Below, piece after piece: positions 1-7,880 of a stretch of 20,936 nucleotides of DNA. The DNA comes from Deltaproteobacteria bacterium (lineage in GTDB: Bacteria > Desulfobacterota > Syntrophia > Syntrophales > Fen-1087), in NCBI GenBank assembly GCA_026388595.1, contig JAPLJM010000117.1, forward strand, positions 1 to 20,936, in the 5' to 3' direction. Positions within the stretch are counted from its first letter, which is position 1. Each line of letters opens with the position of its first letter. The translations under genes and the position numbers were made by a program. The notes beneath the pieces are model-generated. The model ran no database searches. It was not told where the DNA came from and worked only from the letters and a program-made list of their open reading frames with translations.

Positions 1-1
1 G

Positions 2-241
2 GTGGCCATTGGTTCGAGAACCTATACCGGTTTTTTTGCCTGGATCCTCTGGCTCGTTGTTCACCTCTTCAACCTCATCGGTTTCCGTAACCGGATGATG
101 GTTCTCATCAACTGGGCATGGGACTATCTATTATACGAACGCGCTGTCCGCTTTGTCTTTCCCTCAGAGATAAGCCCCTCTCCTAAATCATCTTCCTGCG
201 TCTATGGGACCAAGCATGACAATGATCCGCCTAAAGGATAA
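2..241 (+). CDS. NAD(P)/FAD-dependent oxidoreductase (type II NADH dehydrogenase), C-terminal end only
   Basis: The gene is cut by the left edge of the window. The open frame runs from the first bases to TAA at 239-241, and the GTG at position 2 is simply an internal Val codon. The residues AIGSRTYTGFFAWILW, followed by a hydrophobic stretch and IGFRNRMMVLINWAWDYL, are typical of the C-terminal membrane-anchoring segment of single-subunit NADH:quinone oxidoreductases (NDH-2), which oxidise NADH at the inner face of the membrane without pumping protons. The last 25 or so residues are polar and low in complexity and carry no motif I recognise. The FAD and NADH binding folds would lie outside the window, so the assignment rests on the tail alone. 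Confidence 0.75.
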   Translation: MAIGSRTYTGFFAWILWLVVHLFNLIGFRNRMMVLINWAWDYLLYERAVRFVFPSEISPSPKSSSCVYGTKHDNDPPKG

Positions 242-275
242 TCATAATCATTATTTCGTATTTATATTCATAATC

Positions 276-304
276 TTGACTTTTCATCACAAAATGGCTA
301 AAAA
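276..304 (+). promoter_or_regulatory. Possible sigma70-type promoter of the universal stress gene
   Basis: A -35-like TTGACT (276-281) is followed after 17 nt by TAAAAA (299-304), in a very AT-rich stretch 60 nt before the uspA-like start. The -35 box matches 5 of 6 and the -10 box 4 of 6 consensus bases. AT-rich DNA gives such matches by chance, so this is tentative. Confidence 0.4.
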
Positions 305-364
305 TACTTTGTCAAGCAAGATTTTATATTGTAAAATACAAAAAAAGAAAGAGGAGGAAAGATT

Positions 365-814
365 ATGTTTGCACCGAAAAATATCCTTGTTCCGACAGAT
401 TTTTCAAAATATTCAGATGCGGCATTAAAGAAGGCAGTTGACATTGCAACCGGGAATGATACCAATATTTACCTGCTACATGTTATTGATGAGCAAATCC
501 GCCAATGTGCAGTTGATTACTGCCTCAGTATTGAGGTTGTCACCAAGCTTGAAAAGGATAGCGTAAAGGCGTCCAGAGACAAGCTTAAAAAAGAAGCTGA
601 TGCAATTATCAAGACGAAGAAGATAAAAGTTATTTTTGACGTTAAGAATGGTGTCCCCTCTGAAGTGATATTGAGCGAGCAGAAAGCGAAGAAGATTGAT
701 TTGATTGTAATTGCATCTCATGGAAAGACAGGAATTCTGAAACAGCTTATGGGCAGTGTTGCAGATAAAGTTATAAAAGGGGCAAAATGTCCTGTCATAG
801 TGGTTAAGCCTTAA
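365..814 (+). CDS. Universal stress protein, UspA family
   Basis: This 149-residue single-domain Usp is a small cytoplasmic nucleotide-binding protein of the type induced by starvation or redox stress. The N-terminus (KNILVPTDFSKYSDAALKKAVDIA) and C-terminal CPVIVV are family hallmarks. The ATP-binding loop usually reads G-2X-G-9X-G(S/T). Here it is ASHG, nine residues, then GS (about residues 119-132), so the first Gly is Ala while the rest is intact; ATP binding is likely but not assured. The ATG at 365 is set by a perfect GAGGAGG at 351-357. The upstream ATG at 204 runs in another frame and is not a start for this gene. The gene is clearly more AT-rich than those from 1600 onward, and it stands alone. 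Confidence 0.93.
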   Translation: MFAPKNILVPTDFSKYSDAALKKAVDIATGNDTNIYLLHVIDEQIRQCAVDYCLSIEVVTKLEKDSVKASRDKLKKEADAIIKTKKIKVIFDVKNGVPSEVILSEQKAKKIDLIVIASHGKTGILKQLMGSVADKVIKGAKCPVIVVKP

Positions 815-885
815 TATGAAATGGTTGTGTCTGGCACGATAGAAAAGTGTCAGCAGTAATCTATTCCAATCGTCAATTCATTTTT

Positions 886-915
886 AAGCCGTCTCGTTTT
901 TCAATGGGGCGGCTT
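886..915 (+). terminator. Weak hairpin downstream of uspA, possible terminator
   Basis: AAGCCG (886-891) pairs with CGGCTT (910-915), and a few wobble pairs can extend the stem inward. The following ATTCGTTTC is T-rich but not a true T-tract. It lies 70 nt after the uspA stop, where a terminator would be expected. Confidence 0.3.
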
Positions 916-1028
916 ATTCGTTTCAAGTAGAATTCATCACTTCAATTCTGACCTGGTGTCTGTGGACTCGGTAGGTATTTATACATGTGGAGATACAGGC
1001 TCAGGACATTAATGTGAGGAGATTCACA

Positions 1029-1460
1029 ATGACGAAATCTGTCAAGGGAACAAAAACAGAGCAAAATCTAATGATCGCCTTTGCCAGTGAATCCATGGCT
1101 GTAAATCGTTACACCTATTTTGCCGAGGCGGCAAGCCAGGAAGGTTATCAACAGATTACTGTTATTTTCATGGAAACGGCTGAAGATGAAAGGGCTCATG
1201 CCAGGGTGTTCTCTACGCTATTCGAAAGCGGCGTTGTAGAGATCAACGCATCTTTCCCATCAGTTGTCGTAAGCAAAACAAAGGACAATCTTGAGGTTGC
1301 CATTGCTGGTGAAAAAGCGACCTGGAATCAACGTTATTCAGATTTTTTCCGGATTGCCGCAGAGGAAGGTTTACCTGATATAGCACATACTTTCGAATCT
1401 ATCGGTCGGGTTGAGAAATTTCACGAGGAGCGTTTTAGAAGGTTAATTGCACTATTGTAG
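1029..1460 (+). CDS. Rubrerythrin-like diiron protein without rubredoxin domain
   Basis: This 143-residue ferritin-like protein belongs to the rubrerythrin family, which reduces hydrogen peroxide in the cytoplasm of anaerobes. The N-terminus VKGTKTEQNLMIAFASES is characteristic. The diiron ligands are in place: E21, the E54-x-x-H57 motif, E95 and the E129-x-x-H132 motif. Classical rubrerythrins continue for about 45 residues with a Cys4 rubredoxin centre. This one stops right after the last helix, and no CxxC-coding remnant is visible downstream, so electrons must come from a separate carrier. I chose the ATG at 1029 because GAGGAG (1016-1021) sits 7 nt before it; an in-frame ATG at 987 would add 14 residues but has no ribosome binding site. 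The gene stands alone. Confidence 0.9.
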   Translation: MTKSVKGTKTEQNLMIAFASESMAVNRYTYFAEAASQEGYQQITVIFMETAEDERAHARVFSTLFESGVVEINASFPSVVVSKTKDNLEVAIAGEKATWNQRYSDFFRIAAEEGLPDIAHTFESIGRVEKFHEERFRRLIALL

Positions 1461-1598
1461 GAGATATTCTGGGAACAGCACCTGCTTCTTCCTGTAGCCA
1501 ACAAAACGTCAACCTCGATGAAAATGCTTGATTTCAAGTGGTAGTCAAAACACAGCGATAAATAAAAATGCCGGGTCATTTTGTGCTATAGTCGTCCC

Positions 1599-2237
1599 AT
1601 GATGTTCCATTCGCAATACACCCTAACCGAAGAAAGATTCCACAGCATCACTCATGGCATCGGCGCGGCGCTCGCCATTGCGGGGCTCGTGGTGCTCATA
1701 GTCATCGCGGCACATGGGGGCGATGTATGGCGCATCGTGAGCTTTTCGATATACGGTGGGTCTCTCACCCTCCTCTACCTCGCCTCGACGCTCTACCACA
1801 GTTTTCAGAATGAACGGCTCAAACGGTTCTTCCGCCACTTCGACCATCTTTCGATATTCCTCCTCATCGCCGGGACCTATACGCCAGTAACACTCATCAG
1901 TCTGCGTGGGGCATGGGGCTGGACGCTCTTCGTCCTCATCTGGGGTTTTGCAATGGGTGGTATTGTCTACGAGCTGCTGTTCCTCGGTCGCTATAAATGG
2001 ATAACGGTGACGATCTATCTGGGGATGGGATGGCTCGCCATCGTCGCTATAAAACCCATGCTCACGATGGTTCCACGTGGCCTCTTATGGTGGCTATTGG
2101 CGGGCGGTCTGTGCTACACAGGCGGAGTGCTCTTCTATGTCCGCAAGAAGATGCGATACCACCACGTGTTGTGGCATCTCTTCGTCCTTTTCGGCAGCGC
2201 CTGCCACTTTCTGGGAATTTTTTTCTACCTGACCTAA
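1599..2237 (+). CDS. Hemolysin III / PAQR-family membrane protein
   Basis: This is an integral membrane protein of about 212 residues with roughly seven hydrophobic segments. It matches the HlyIII/YqfA branch of the PAQR (progestin-adipoQ receptor) superfamily. Family motifs are visible: EERFHSITHGIGAALA near the N-terminus, STLYHSF, FDHLSIFLLIAGTYTP, and the C-terminal HVLWHLFVLFGSACHF. The histidines in these motifs form the putative metal site shared with ceramidase-like PAQR proteins. The bacterial role is unsettled; membrane stress or lipid metabolism has been proposed, and haemolysis is mainly a historical label. The start is uncertain: ATG codons lie at 1599 and 1602 and a TTG at 1581, and none has a clear ribosome binding site. 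The gene is richer in GC than uspA upstream. Confidence 0.88.
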   Translation: MMFHSQYTLTEERFHSITHGIGAALAIAGLVVLIVIAAHGGDVWRIVSFSIYGGSLTLLYLASTLYHSFQNERLKRFFRHFDHLSIFLLIAGTYTPVTLISLRGAWGWTLFVLIWGFAMGGIVYELLFLGRYKWITVTIYLGMGWLAIVAIKPMLTMVPRGLLWWLLAGGLCYTGGVLFYVRKKMRYHHVLWHLFVLFGSACHFLGIFFYLT

Positions 2238-2436
2238 TCTGTCGTTGCGTATAGCTTCCTGAAAGCGATAATTGACTAAATCTGAAAAGCATGTAACAAT
2301 ATAACTGCTAATAGCTGACATAATGTGGCGCCGGTGGGAGATCGGGCGGCAAAAGGAAGAAAACAAACTTCAGCCTATAGTATCAGGAAGGATCGGTCTA
2401 CTCGACTCGGTTCAGTTTCAAGACGACGAAACATAA
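2238..2436. other. Gene-poor stretch after hemolysin III
   Basis: No supported gene is seen here. A TTGACT at 2272-2277 could be a -35 box, but its -10 partner is poor. Short open frames on both strands show no motif I recognise. The stretch probably held the lost 5' part of the cytochrome gene remnant that follows. Confidence 0.5.
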
Positions 2437-2604
2437 CAGCACACCAACCCCCTTGGCAAAGAACTGACTCTGGCCATTTCATCGCTTGCTATGGATGTCT
2501 CCGCTGCCGCTGCAAAGGAGGATGCTGAAACCGTCAAGATTAAGCTCGGAGAGATCCAGGGTACATGCGGTGAGTGCCATGCCAAGATTCGTGACAAGAA
2601 GTAG
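2437..2604 (+). pseudogene. Remnant of a class II cytochrome c (c'/c556-like), C-terminal end
   Basis: From just after an in-frame TAA (2434-2436) the frame reads about 55 residues to TAG at 2602-2604. It includes GKELTLAISSLAMDVSAAAA and then TCGECHAKIRDKK. CGECH is a CxxCH haem-attachment motif placed 7 residues from the end. The preceding Ala-rich amphipathic helix and the terminal K-I-R-x-K pattern are typical of the last helix of cytochrome c'/c556 proteins. No signal peptide, start codon with ribosome binding site, or the other three helices can be found upstream in any frame. The gene therefore seems truncated at its 5' end, or badly frameshifted. The original rho-independent terminator is still present 27 nt downstream. 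Confidence 0.6.
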
Positions 2605-2630
2605 ATAGGCAATACGGCGCCAAAAGTGAT

Positions 2631-2660
2631 AATGGCCGAGAGCATTCCCGGCCATTTTTT
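2631..2660 (+). terminator. Rho-independent terminator
   Basis: AATGGCCG (2631-2638) and CGGCCATT (2649-2656) form a perfect 8-bp stem around a 10-nt loop, followed directly by TTTT. It would end transcripts of the cytochrome remnant and shield the desaturase-like gene downstream. Confidence 0.85.
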
Positions 2661-2703
2661 CTCACCCCTTCTTGTATGTTCCGCTCTGTAGGAGAAATTG
2701 CCA

Positions 2704-3417
2704 TTGTATTTGTCGCAAAAACAAAGACAGTTCAACGCAGCCATGGAGCGCTTCAATTCGAAGAGAATTTACGGTTTATTCAGCCAGTTCGTCTCACTAT
2801 CAAACATTTTCGTTCAGATATATCTTCTTTATCGCTTATGGCCTCACTCCATTGGTATTCCCTGGCAGGTATTTTCCATCTTGGTTGCTTATGTACTGAC
2901 CGATTTCATCAACGGGCTTGTCCATATGTACATGGATAACAATGACCGCTATGATTCCGTTGCCGGCCCGCTCATTGCCAATTTCCACATGCACCACAAG
3001 ATTCCGCGGTACAAAAGGAATAACCTGTTGCTTGTCTACTTCAATGAAACCGGTTCCAAGGTCTGGCTGGTCGGTTATCTTCTGGCGGTATCACTTTTAC
3101 TGGAGGTAGGACTGGACCCTGTTGTTTTATATATCCTTGTTTATATTGGGATTCTGTCTTCCTTTGCGGAAGTTTCCCATTACCTGTGCCACACTTCCCC
3201 TGCGAAAATGTCCATCTTCCTGGGCAATATCGGCATCTTGCTGTCGAAGCGCCACCATGCGGAGCACCATATCGAAGACAATACCAGCTATGCCTTCTTG
3301 AACGGATTTACCGATCCGCTGCTGAATCTTATCGCAGCCAGATTTTACAAGGGATACAAACAGACAACGGACTTGCATTACCTACAGTATGTCGCAGCGG
3401 TTCATCAAGAACGCTAG
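2704..3417 (+). CDS. CarF/TMEM189-type lipid desaturase family protein (PF10520)
   Basis: This protein of about 237 residues resembles the family of animal TMEM189 (plasmanylethanolamine desaturase, PEDS1) and Myxococcus CarF, membrane enzymes that form the vinyl-ether bond of plasmalogens with O2. The full histidine pattern is present: TDFINGLVH with H74 and D78, NFHMHH (H95, H97, H98), SHYLCH (H159, H163) and KRHHAEHH (H184, H185, H188, H189), followed by the family's NGFTDPLLNLI tail. Several hydrophobic segments fit a multi-pass membrane protein. The start is a TTG: AGGAG (2690-2694) lies 9 nt before the TTG at 2704. A TTG at 2698 is too close, and the ATG at 2743 lacks a ribosome binding site. 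The gene stands alone behind a terminator. The substrate is not known from sequence; other lipid desaturases share this fold. Confidence 0.85.
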   Translation: MYLSQKQRQFNAAMERFNSKRIYGLFSQFVSLSNIFVQIYLLYRLWPHSIGIPWQVFSILVAYVLTDFINGLVHMYMDNNDRYDSVAGPLIANFHMHHKIPRYKRNNLLLVYFNETGSKVWLVGYLLAVSLLLEVGLDPVVLYILVYIGILSSFAEVSHYLCHTSPAKMSIFLGNIGILLSKRHHAEHHIEDNTSYAFLNGFTDPLLNLIAARFYKGYKQTTDLHYLQYVAAVHQER

Positions 3418-3673
3418 GCAGAGTCTGGAATTGAGGAAGAGTCTCAAGACAAAGGTTCAGATTATTACCGTTTTTCTTTGCTCTCGCTTGAGTAGTGCGG
3501 ATTGAAAGCTGCTGCAGAATCGCATTTCCCCAAGATATAGACAACTATCTCAATAAAAATGGATGACCTATCGGTGATATGCAGTATCAAGGGTGCGGAG
3601 AAATTAGGTAGAGGCAAGATGTTGAATGTTCATATCTTCTCGACCATCGGATTGGCGCATCCATGTGAACATG

Positions 3674-5884
3674 TCAGGCGCATTCGCTGTAGCCACAGAG
3701 CCGGCAGACGGCGCAGCCCCCTTCGTGCTCAACAATCCCGCCGCAATCCGGACAGGCGCCCCTGACAAAGGCGACCTTTTCATGGGCGGTTTCATAACCA
3801 TTGGCTGCCATGTGTGACTGAATGGCTTTGGCCACAGCATCGGCACAGGATAAAATTTTGTTTTCACCGAATCCGGAAGGTAAATGGCAGGAGATGCCCT
3901 GCAGCTGTTTAATAACCTGCCGCGCCTGAATGCCGCTGCGCCAGGCCAGGGAGACCATGCGCCCGATGGCTTCGCTCTGTGACGCAGCACAGCCGCCGGC
4001 CTTTCCCATTGTTGTGAACAGCTCAAAAAGACCGGTACTGTCCTGATTAACGGTAACATAGAGAGGCCCGCAGCCGGTTTGCATTTGATAAGTCCAACCC
4101 TTCTTTACAACCTTTCGTTCCTCGTCGGCACTGATCCGTGGTGTTTTTTCTTCCGTTTTTCCGGTGGAGAGAACCTGCTTGTCCCTTGATCCGTCACGGT
4201 AGATGGTCACACCCTTGCAGTCCAACTGATAGGCAAGCCGGTACACTTTTTCGACATCATCAACGGTTGCACCATTGGAAAAGTTGACCGTTTTACTGAC
4301 GGCATTATCGGTATATTTCTGGAATGCGGCCTGCATTCCAATATGCACCTCCGGAGAAATGTCGTGGGCCGTAACGAAAAGCTTCCTGATATCCGATGGG
4401 ATTTCGTCCATATCATGAAGCGTTCCATTTTCGGCAATCCGCTGCATCAGCTCCGGTGTGAAAAACCCCCTCTCTTTTGCCACTTTTTCAAAATAGGGAT
4501 GGACTTCGACCAGAATGTCATCGTCCATGACCTGGCGAATATAAGATACGGCGAATATCGGTTCCACGCCGGACGAGGCGTTGGCAATGATGGAAATGGT
4601 GCCCGTCGGCGCAATGGTCGTGACGGTGGCATTACGGAGCGGCAATTCCCCTCTTTTGTCATACAGGGACTCTCTGAAATTCGGGAATGCCCCTCTATTT
4701 TCCGCCAGTTCGCGCGATGCCTGATGGCCTTGATCTTTGATGAACTTCATGAGTTGTTGCGCCAGTTGGATGGCTTCCTCAGAATCATACGAAATATCGA
4801 GCATGATCAGCATGTCCGCCCAGCCCATAACGCCCAGGCCGATTTTCCGGTTGCCGAAGGTCATCTCCGCAATCTGAGGCAGAGGATATCTGTTGACCTC
4901 AACCACGTTATCCAAAAAATGGACGGCCAGATGCGTAACCTCTTTGAGTCTTTTCCAGTTAATCTTTCCATTCTTAACCATTTTTCCCAAATTGATCGAT
5001 CCCAGATTGCAGGATTCATAGGGCAGGAGGGGTTGTTCTCCGCAGGGATTGGTTGATTCAATCATTCCCACGTGCGGCGTCGGGTTGTCGCGGTTCAGGC
5101 GGTCCAGAAAGACAATGCCCGGTTCCCCGTTTTCCCAGGCCTGGGTGATAATCCTGTTGAAGACTTTGCGTGCATTGAGCATCCCTGCGGACTGATTGTT
5201 CCGGGGATTGATGAGTTCATAATTCTCATCATTTTCAACGGCCGCCATGAAAATTTCCGTCAGACCGACGGAGATGTTGAAATTATTCAACTGGTTATTG
5301 TCGGCCTTGCACATGATAAAATCCATAATATCCGGATGATCGACCCTCAGAATGCCCATATTGGCGCCGCGACGGGTACCGCCCTGCTTGATGGTTTCCG
5401 TGGCAACATCAAAGACCCGCATGAAGGAAATAGGGCCGCTGGAAATACCGGTGGTCGTCATGACGACGTCATTGGCAGGGCGAAGACGGGAGAAGGAGAA
5501 GCCGGTGCCGCCGCCGGATTTGTGAATCAGGGCGGTAAACTTGACAGCGTCGAATATCTCTTCCATGGAATCCCCGACGGGCAGGACAAAGCAGGCGGAC
5601 AACTGTCCCAGATCACGTCCGGCGTTCATCAGCGTCGGGGAATTGGGCAGAAATTCAAGTCCCGCCATCATATTGTAAAATTGCTCAGAAAGCGTCCCGG
5701 TGTCCGCTTTTTTATGGAATATGCGATCCGCAGCGGCAATGCTGTTGGCAACGCGTCTGAACATGTGGACAGGCGTCTCCAAAGCGTTACCCTCCTTGTC
5801 ACGTCTCAGGTAGCGCCTTTCCAGCACGGTAATCGCATTTTTAGTCAGACAGGGGATAGCAAGGGGTGAAGTCTTTTTTTTCAT
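3674..5884 (-). CDS. nrdJ: Adenosylcobalamin-dependent ribonucleotide reductase (class II)
   Basis: This 736-residue protein reduces ribonucleotides to deoxyribonucleotides with coenzyme B12 as radical generator, independent of oxygen. Visible features are the substrate-site segment FLPNSPTLMNAGR (78-90), C98 in LSACFV, the active-site loop NPCGE (279-283) with the presumed thiyl radical C281 and E283, C292 as partner of C98 in the reducible disulfide, and PTGTIS (426-431). A C-terminal zinc-ribbon-like tail has C711, C714, C724, C727, C730 and C735, which probably passes electrons from thioredoxin. Length and order fit the vitamin B12-dependent NrdJ type (TIGR02504-like), which lacks a long ATP-cone. 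The ATG at 5884 has an AGGAG-type site (complement of 5894-5899). The gene is monocistronic, and its promoter is overlapped by NrdR-like boxes. Confidence 0.97.
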   Translation of the reverse strand: MKKKTSPLAIPCLTKNAITVLERRYLRRDKEGNALETPVHMFRRVANSIAAADRIFHKKADTGTLSEQFYNMMAGLEFLPNSPTLMNAGRDLGQLSACFVLPVGDSMEEIFDAVKFTALIHKSGGGTGFSFSRLRPANDVVMTTTGISSGPISFMRVFDVATETIKQGGTRRGANMGILRVDHPDIMDFIMCKADNNQLNNFNISVGLTEIFMAAVENDENYELINPRNNQSAGMLNARKVFNRIITQAWENGEPGIVFLDRLNRDNPTPHVGMIESTNPCGEQPLLPYESCNLGSINLGKMVKNGKINWKRLKEVTHLAVHFLDNVVEVNRYPLPQIAEMTFGNRKIGLGVMGWADMLIMLDISYDSEEAIQLAQQLMKFIKDQGHQASRELAENRGAFPNFRESLYDKRGELPLRNATVTTIAPTGTISIIANASSGVEPIFAVSYIRQVMDDDILVEVHPYFEKVAKERGFFTPELMQRIAENGTLHDMDEIPSDIRKLFVTAHDISPEVHIGMQAAFQKYTDNAVSKTVNFSNGATVDDVEKVYRLAYQLDCKGVTIYRDGSRDKQVLSTGKTEEKTPRISADEERKVVKKGWTYQMQTGCGPLYVTVNQDSTGLFELFTTMGKAGGCAASQSEAIGRMVSLAWRSGIQARQVIKQLQGISCHLPSGFGENKILSCADAVAKAIQSHMAANGYETAHEKVAFVRGACPDCGGIVEHEGGCAVCRLCGYSECA

Positions 5885-5929
5885 TCAGATTATCTCCTTG
5901 GCGATGACAGGATGAAAGTTATTTTAGAA

Positions 5930-5945
5930 ATACAATATATAGTAT
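5930..5945 (-). promoter_or_regulatory. NrdR box 1 upstream of nrdJ
   Basis: ATACAATATATAGTAT matches the NrdR consensus acaCwATATATwGtgt at 14 of 16 positions and is nearly palindromic. It lies about 45 nt before the nrdJ start, just downstream of the predicted transcription start. NrdR is the ATP/dATP-sensing repressor of ribonucleotide reductase genes in most bacteria. Confidence 0.75.
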
Positions 5946-5955
5946 GATGTTCTTT

Positions 5956-5984
5956 ATTTGACCACAACATGTAGAAGATGTCAA
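5956..5984 (-). promoter_or_regulatory. nrdJ promoter
   Basis: Read on the - strand, a perfect TTGACA (complement of 5979-5984) is followed after exactly 17 nt by TCAAAT (complement of 5956-5961), a 4 of 6 match to TATAAT. Transcription would start near 5949, about 65 nt before the nrdJ ATG. The spacer holds NrdR box 2. Confidence 0.65.
5962..5977 (-). promoter_or_regulatory. NrdR box 2, in the promoter spacer
   Basis: The core CACAACATGTAG (5963-5974) matches 10 of 12 core positions of the NrdR consensus, though the outer bases are poor (10 of 16 over the full box). Its centre is 32 bp from the centre of box 1, i.e. three helical turns, the spacing usual for paired NrdR boxes. It lies exactly between the -35 and -10 elements. 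Confidence 0.6.
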
Positions 5985-6029
5985 TAAAAGAAATAAAAAT
6001 ATTGGGGGGGATGCGTTCGGAGATTGTCC

Positions 6030-7694
6030 TTATCGGATACAAACACTGAGCACTTCTGTCAGGTCGGTCTCGCCCTGTAGAACTTTCAAAATTCCATCCT
6101 GAAGCAGCGTTCTCATTCCCTCGGCAACGGCTGCCTTCCGCATGACCAGAATGGATTTGCGATTCACGATCATATGTTTGATACTGTCGGTGACCGCCAG
6201 GAGTTCGTAGATCCCCATCCTGCCGCGATAGCCGGTGTGGTTACAATCTGCGCAGCCCTGGTTCTTCGGCCGGTAAAAGGTATAATGTTCCCTGTTTGCA
6301 ATCGGCAGGTGTGAAAAAAGTTTTTCATCGTAAAGCCTGGCCAGTTCATCCCACTCCTCTTTCATCGGTTGGTAAGGCTCCCGGCATTGCCGGCACAGAA
6401 TGCGAACCAGCCGCTGGGCCAGGACGCAGAGGAGTGAATCGGCAAAGGCAAAAGGGTCAATACCCATATCGAGCAGTCGAACAATGGTTTCAGGGGCGTT
6501 GTTGGTGTGCAGGGTGCTCATCACGAGATGACCCGTAGCCGACGCCTCAATCCCCATTTTGGCCGTTTCGTAGTCTCTCATCTCGCCAACCAGAATCACA
6601 TCCGGGTCTGCCCTGAGAAAGGCACGCATGGCATTGCTGAAATCAAAGCCGATTTTGTGATGTACCTGGACTTGGCGGAGGCCTTTCTGGGTTATTTCCA
6701 CTGGATCTTCAGCTGTCCATATTTTCAGATTGGGCTTGTTGATCAGATGCAGGGCTGCATGGGCTGTCGTGGTTTTTCCGGAACCCGTGGGACCGACGAT
6801 CAGGATCAGCCCATAGGGTTTCTTTAAAATATTTACGAACTGGTCGTAATTGTCGGATGACATGTTGATCTGCTCCAGGGTCATGATCTCCCCTTTGGTG
6901 AGGATGCGCAGGACGACATCCTCCACGTAACCATGGGTCGGGACGGTGGCCACGCGCAGCTCGATGTCTTCCATCCCCGGACGTTCGTATTTAATCTTGC
7001 CGTCCTGGGGAAGGCGGCGTTCGGTGATATCCAGATTTGACATGATTTTAATCCTTGAGATGATGGCGGCCCGGTACTGAAAGGGAAAGGATTTGTAGGC
7101 GAGGCACTCTCCATCAATCCGGAAACGGACATGGATCATATGTTCCTTTGTATCCGGTTCGATGTGGATGTCTGAGGCCCTTCTCAAGCAGGCATCCTGA
7201 ATCATGCGGTTAACCAACTGAACAATTTCACTGTCCGATTCTGTAACGGACGGTGCTTCCTCATAATGGTCCATGGTTCTCCGTTTGGAGGAAGCGTGGG
7301 AGCGGGGCGAGGTCGGATTCTCGTAAACGCCATAGAAGAAATCAATGAAGTTCAAGATGTCGCTTTTTAAGGCGCCGCAGTAATCAATATTTTTTGTTTT
7401 CAGGAGGCTTTCAATCATGTCCCGCTTGAGGATATTGTGGGGATCATCCACGATCACGGTGATCTTGCCCTGATTATGTTCCAGGGGGACCCAAAGCTCG
7501 CGTCGGAGATATTCATACTTCAGGTTTTTTAACAAGTCTTCCGGAACCGGATAGTGGTCCTTAAAAGCAATGAACCTGGATTGATCGTAATCTTCGAGAG
7601 AAGGGCCGATGCCGGCGCAGGATGGATTGGAGGATTTGTTTTTCATAGGGGCCGGTTTCTGTTTTTTTGGTTCATCTTTCATGCTGCCTTCCAT
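6030..7694 (-). CDS. GspE/PilB-type secretion or pilus ATPase, orphan
   Basis: This hexameric-ATPase family member of up to 554 residues would power assembly of a type IV pilus or type II secretion pseudopilus from the cytoplasmic side. Visible features are a divergent GspE N-terminal region (about 40-125), the N2 segment with RRASDIHIEP (171-180), Walker A GPTGSGKTT (301-309), an Asp-box region around AEDPVE (328-333), a His box including STLHTN, Walker B DVILVGEMRD (365-374) and the zinc site CRQC (434-437) with CADC (481-484). All catalytic motifs are intact. The first ATG (7694) has no ribosome binding site; the in-frame ATG at 7682 has GGAAGG shortly before it and may be the true start. 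No pilin, GspF/PilC or prepilin peptidase gene lies nearby, so its machine must be encoded elsewhere. It could equally belong to a pilus or to secretion. Confidence 0.92.
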   Translation of the reverse strand: MEGSMKDEPKKQKPAPMKNKSSNPSCAGIGPSLEDYDQSRFIAFKDHYPVPEDLLKNLKYEYLRRELWVPLEHNQGKITVIVDDPHNILKRDMIESLLKTKNIDYCGALKSDILNFIDFFYGVYENPTSPRSHASSKRRTMDHYEEAPSVTESDSEIVQLVNRMIQDACLRRASDIHIEPDTKEHMIHVRFRIDGECLAYKSFPFQYRAAIISRIKIMSNLDITERRLPQDGKIKYERPGMEDIELRVATVPTHGYVEDVVLRILTKGEIMTLEQINMSSDNYDQFVNILKKPYGLILIVGPTGSGKTTTAHAALHLINKPNLKIWTAEDPVEITQKGLRQVQVHHKIGFDFSNAMRAFLRADPDVILVGEMRDYETAKMGIEASATGHLVMSTLHTNNAPETIVRLLDMGIDPFAFADSLLCVLAQRLVRILCRQCREPYQPMKEEWDELARLYDEKLFSHLPIANREHYTFYRPKNQGCADCNHTGYRGRMGIYELLAVTDSIKHMIVNRKSILVMRKAAVAEGMRTLLQDGILKVLQGETDLTEVLSVCIR

Positions 7695-7880
7695 TTCATT
7701 TTGTCATTCAAATCAATCAAAACATGACCTGCCTGAGAAATAGGGTTGAATCTCAAAATAGTCAAGTTATTTGTGGAAAACAGAAAAGGTTATGGTCGAT
7801 CATGCTTCAATATGGTATATGCGATTTAATGAAAGCGGATTCGTAACTGGAAATCTTTGAGAGTTTGAAGGGAGGTTAAC

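Noticed and set aside
2325..2528. 67-codon open frame over the cytochrome remnant
   Set aside because: It is in a different frame from the CxxCH tail, very basic, and without a ribosome binding site or known motif.
5072..5869. 265-codon open frame on the + strand inside nrdJ
   Set aside because: It is antisense to strongly conserved NrdJ sequence, has no family motif, and is a frame shadow.
5885..6029. Cobalamin riboswitch upstream of the B12-dependent reductase
   Set aside because: The leader is only about 65 nt and AT-rich, with no B12-box-like sequence; NrdR sites explain the region better.
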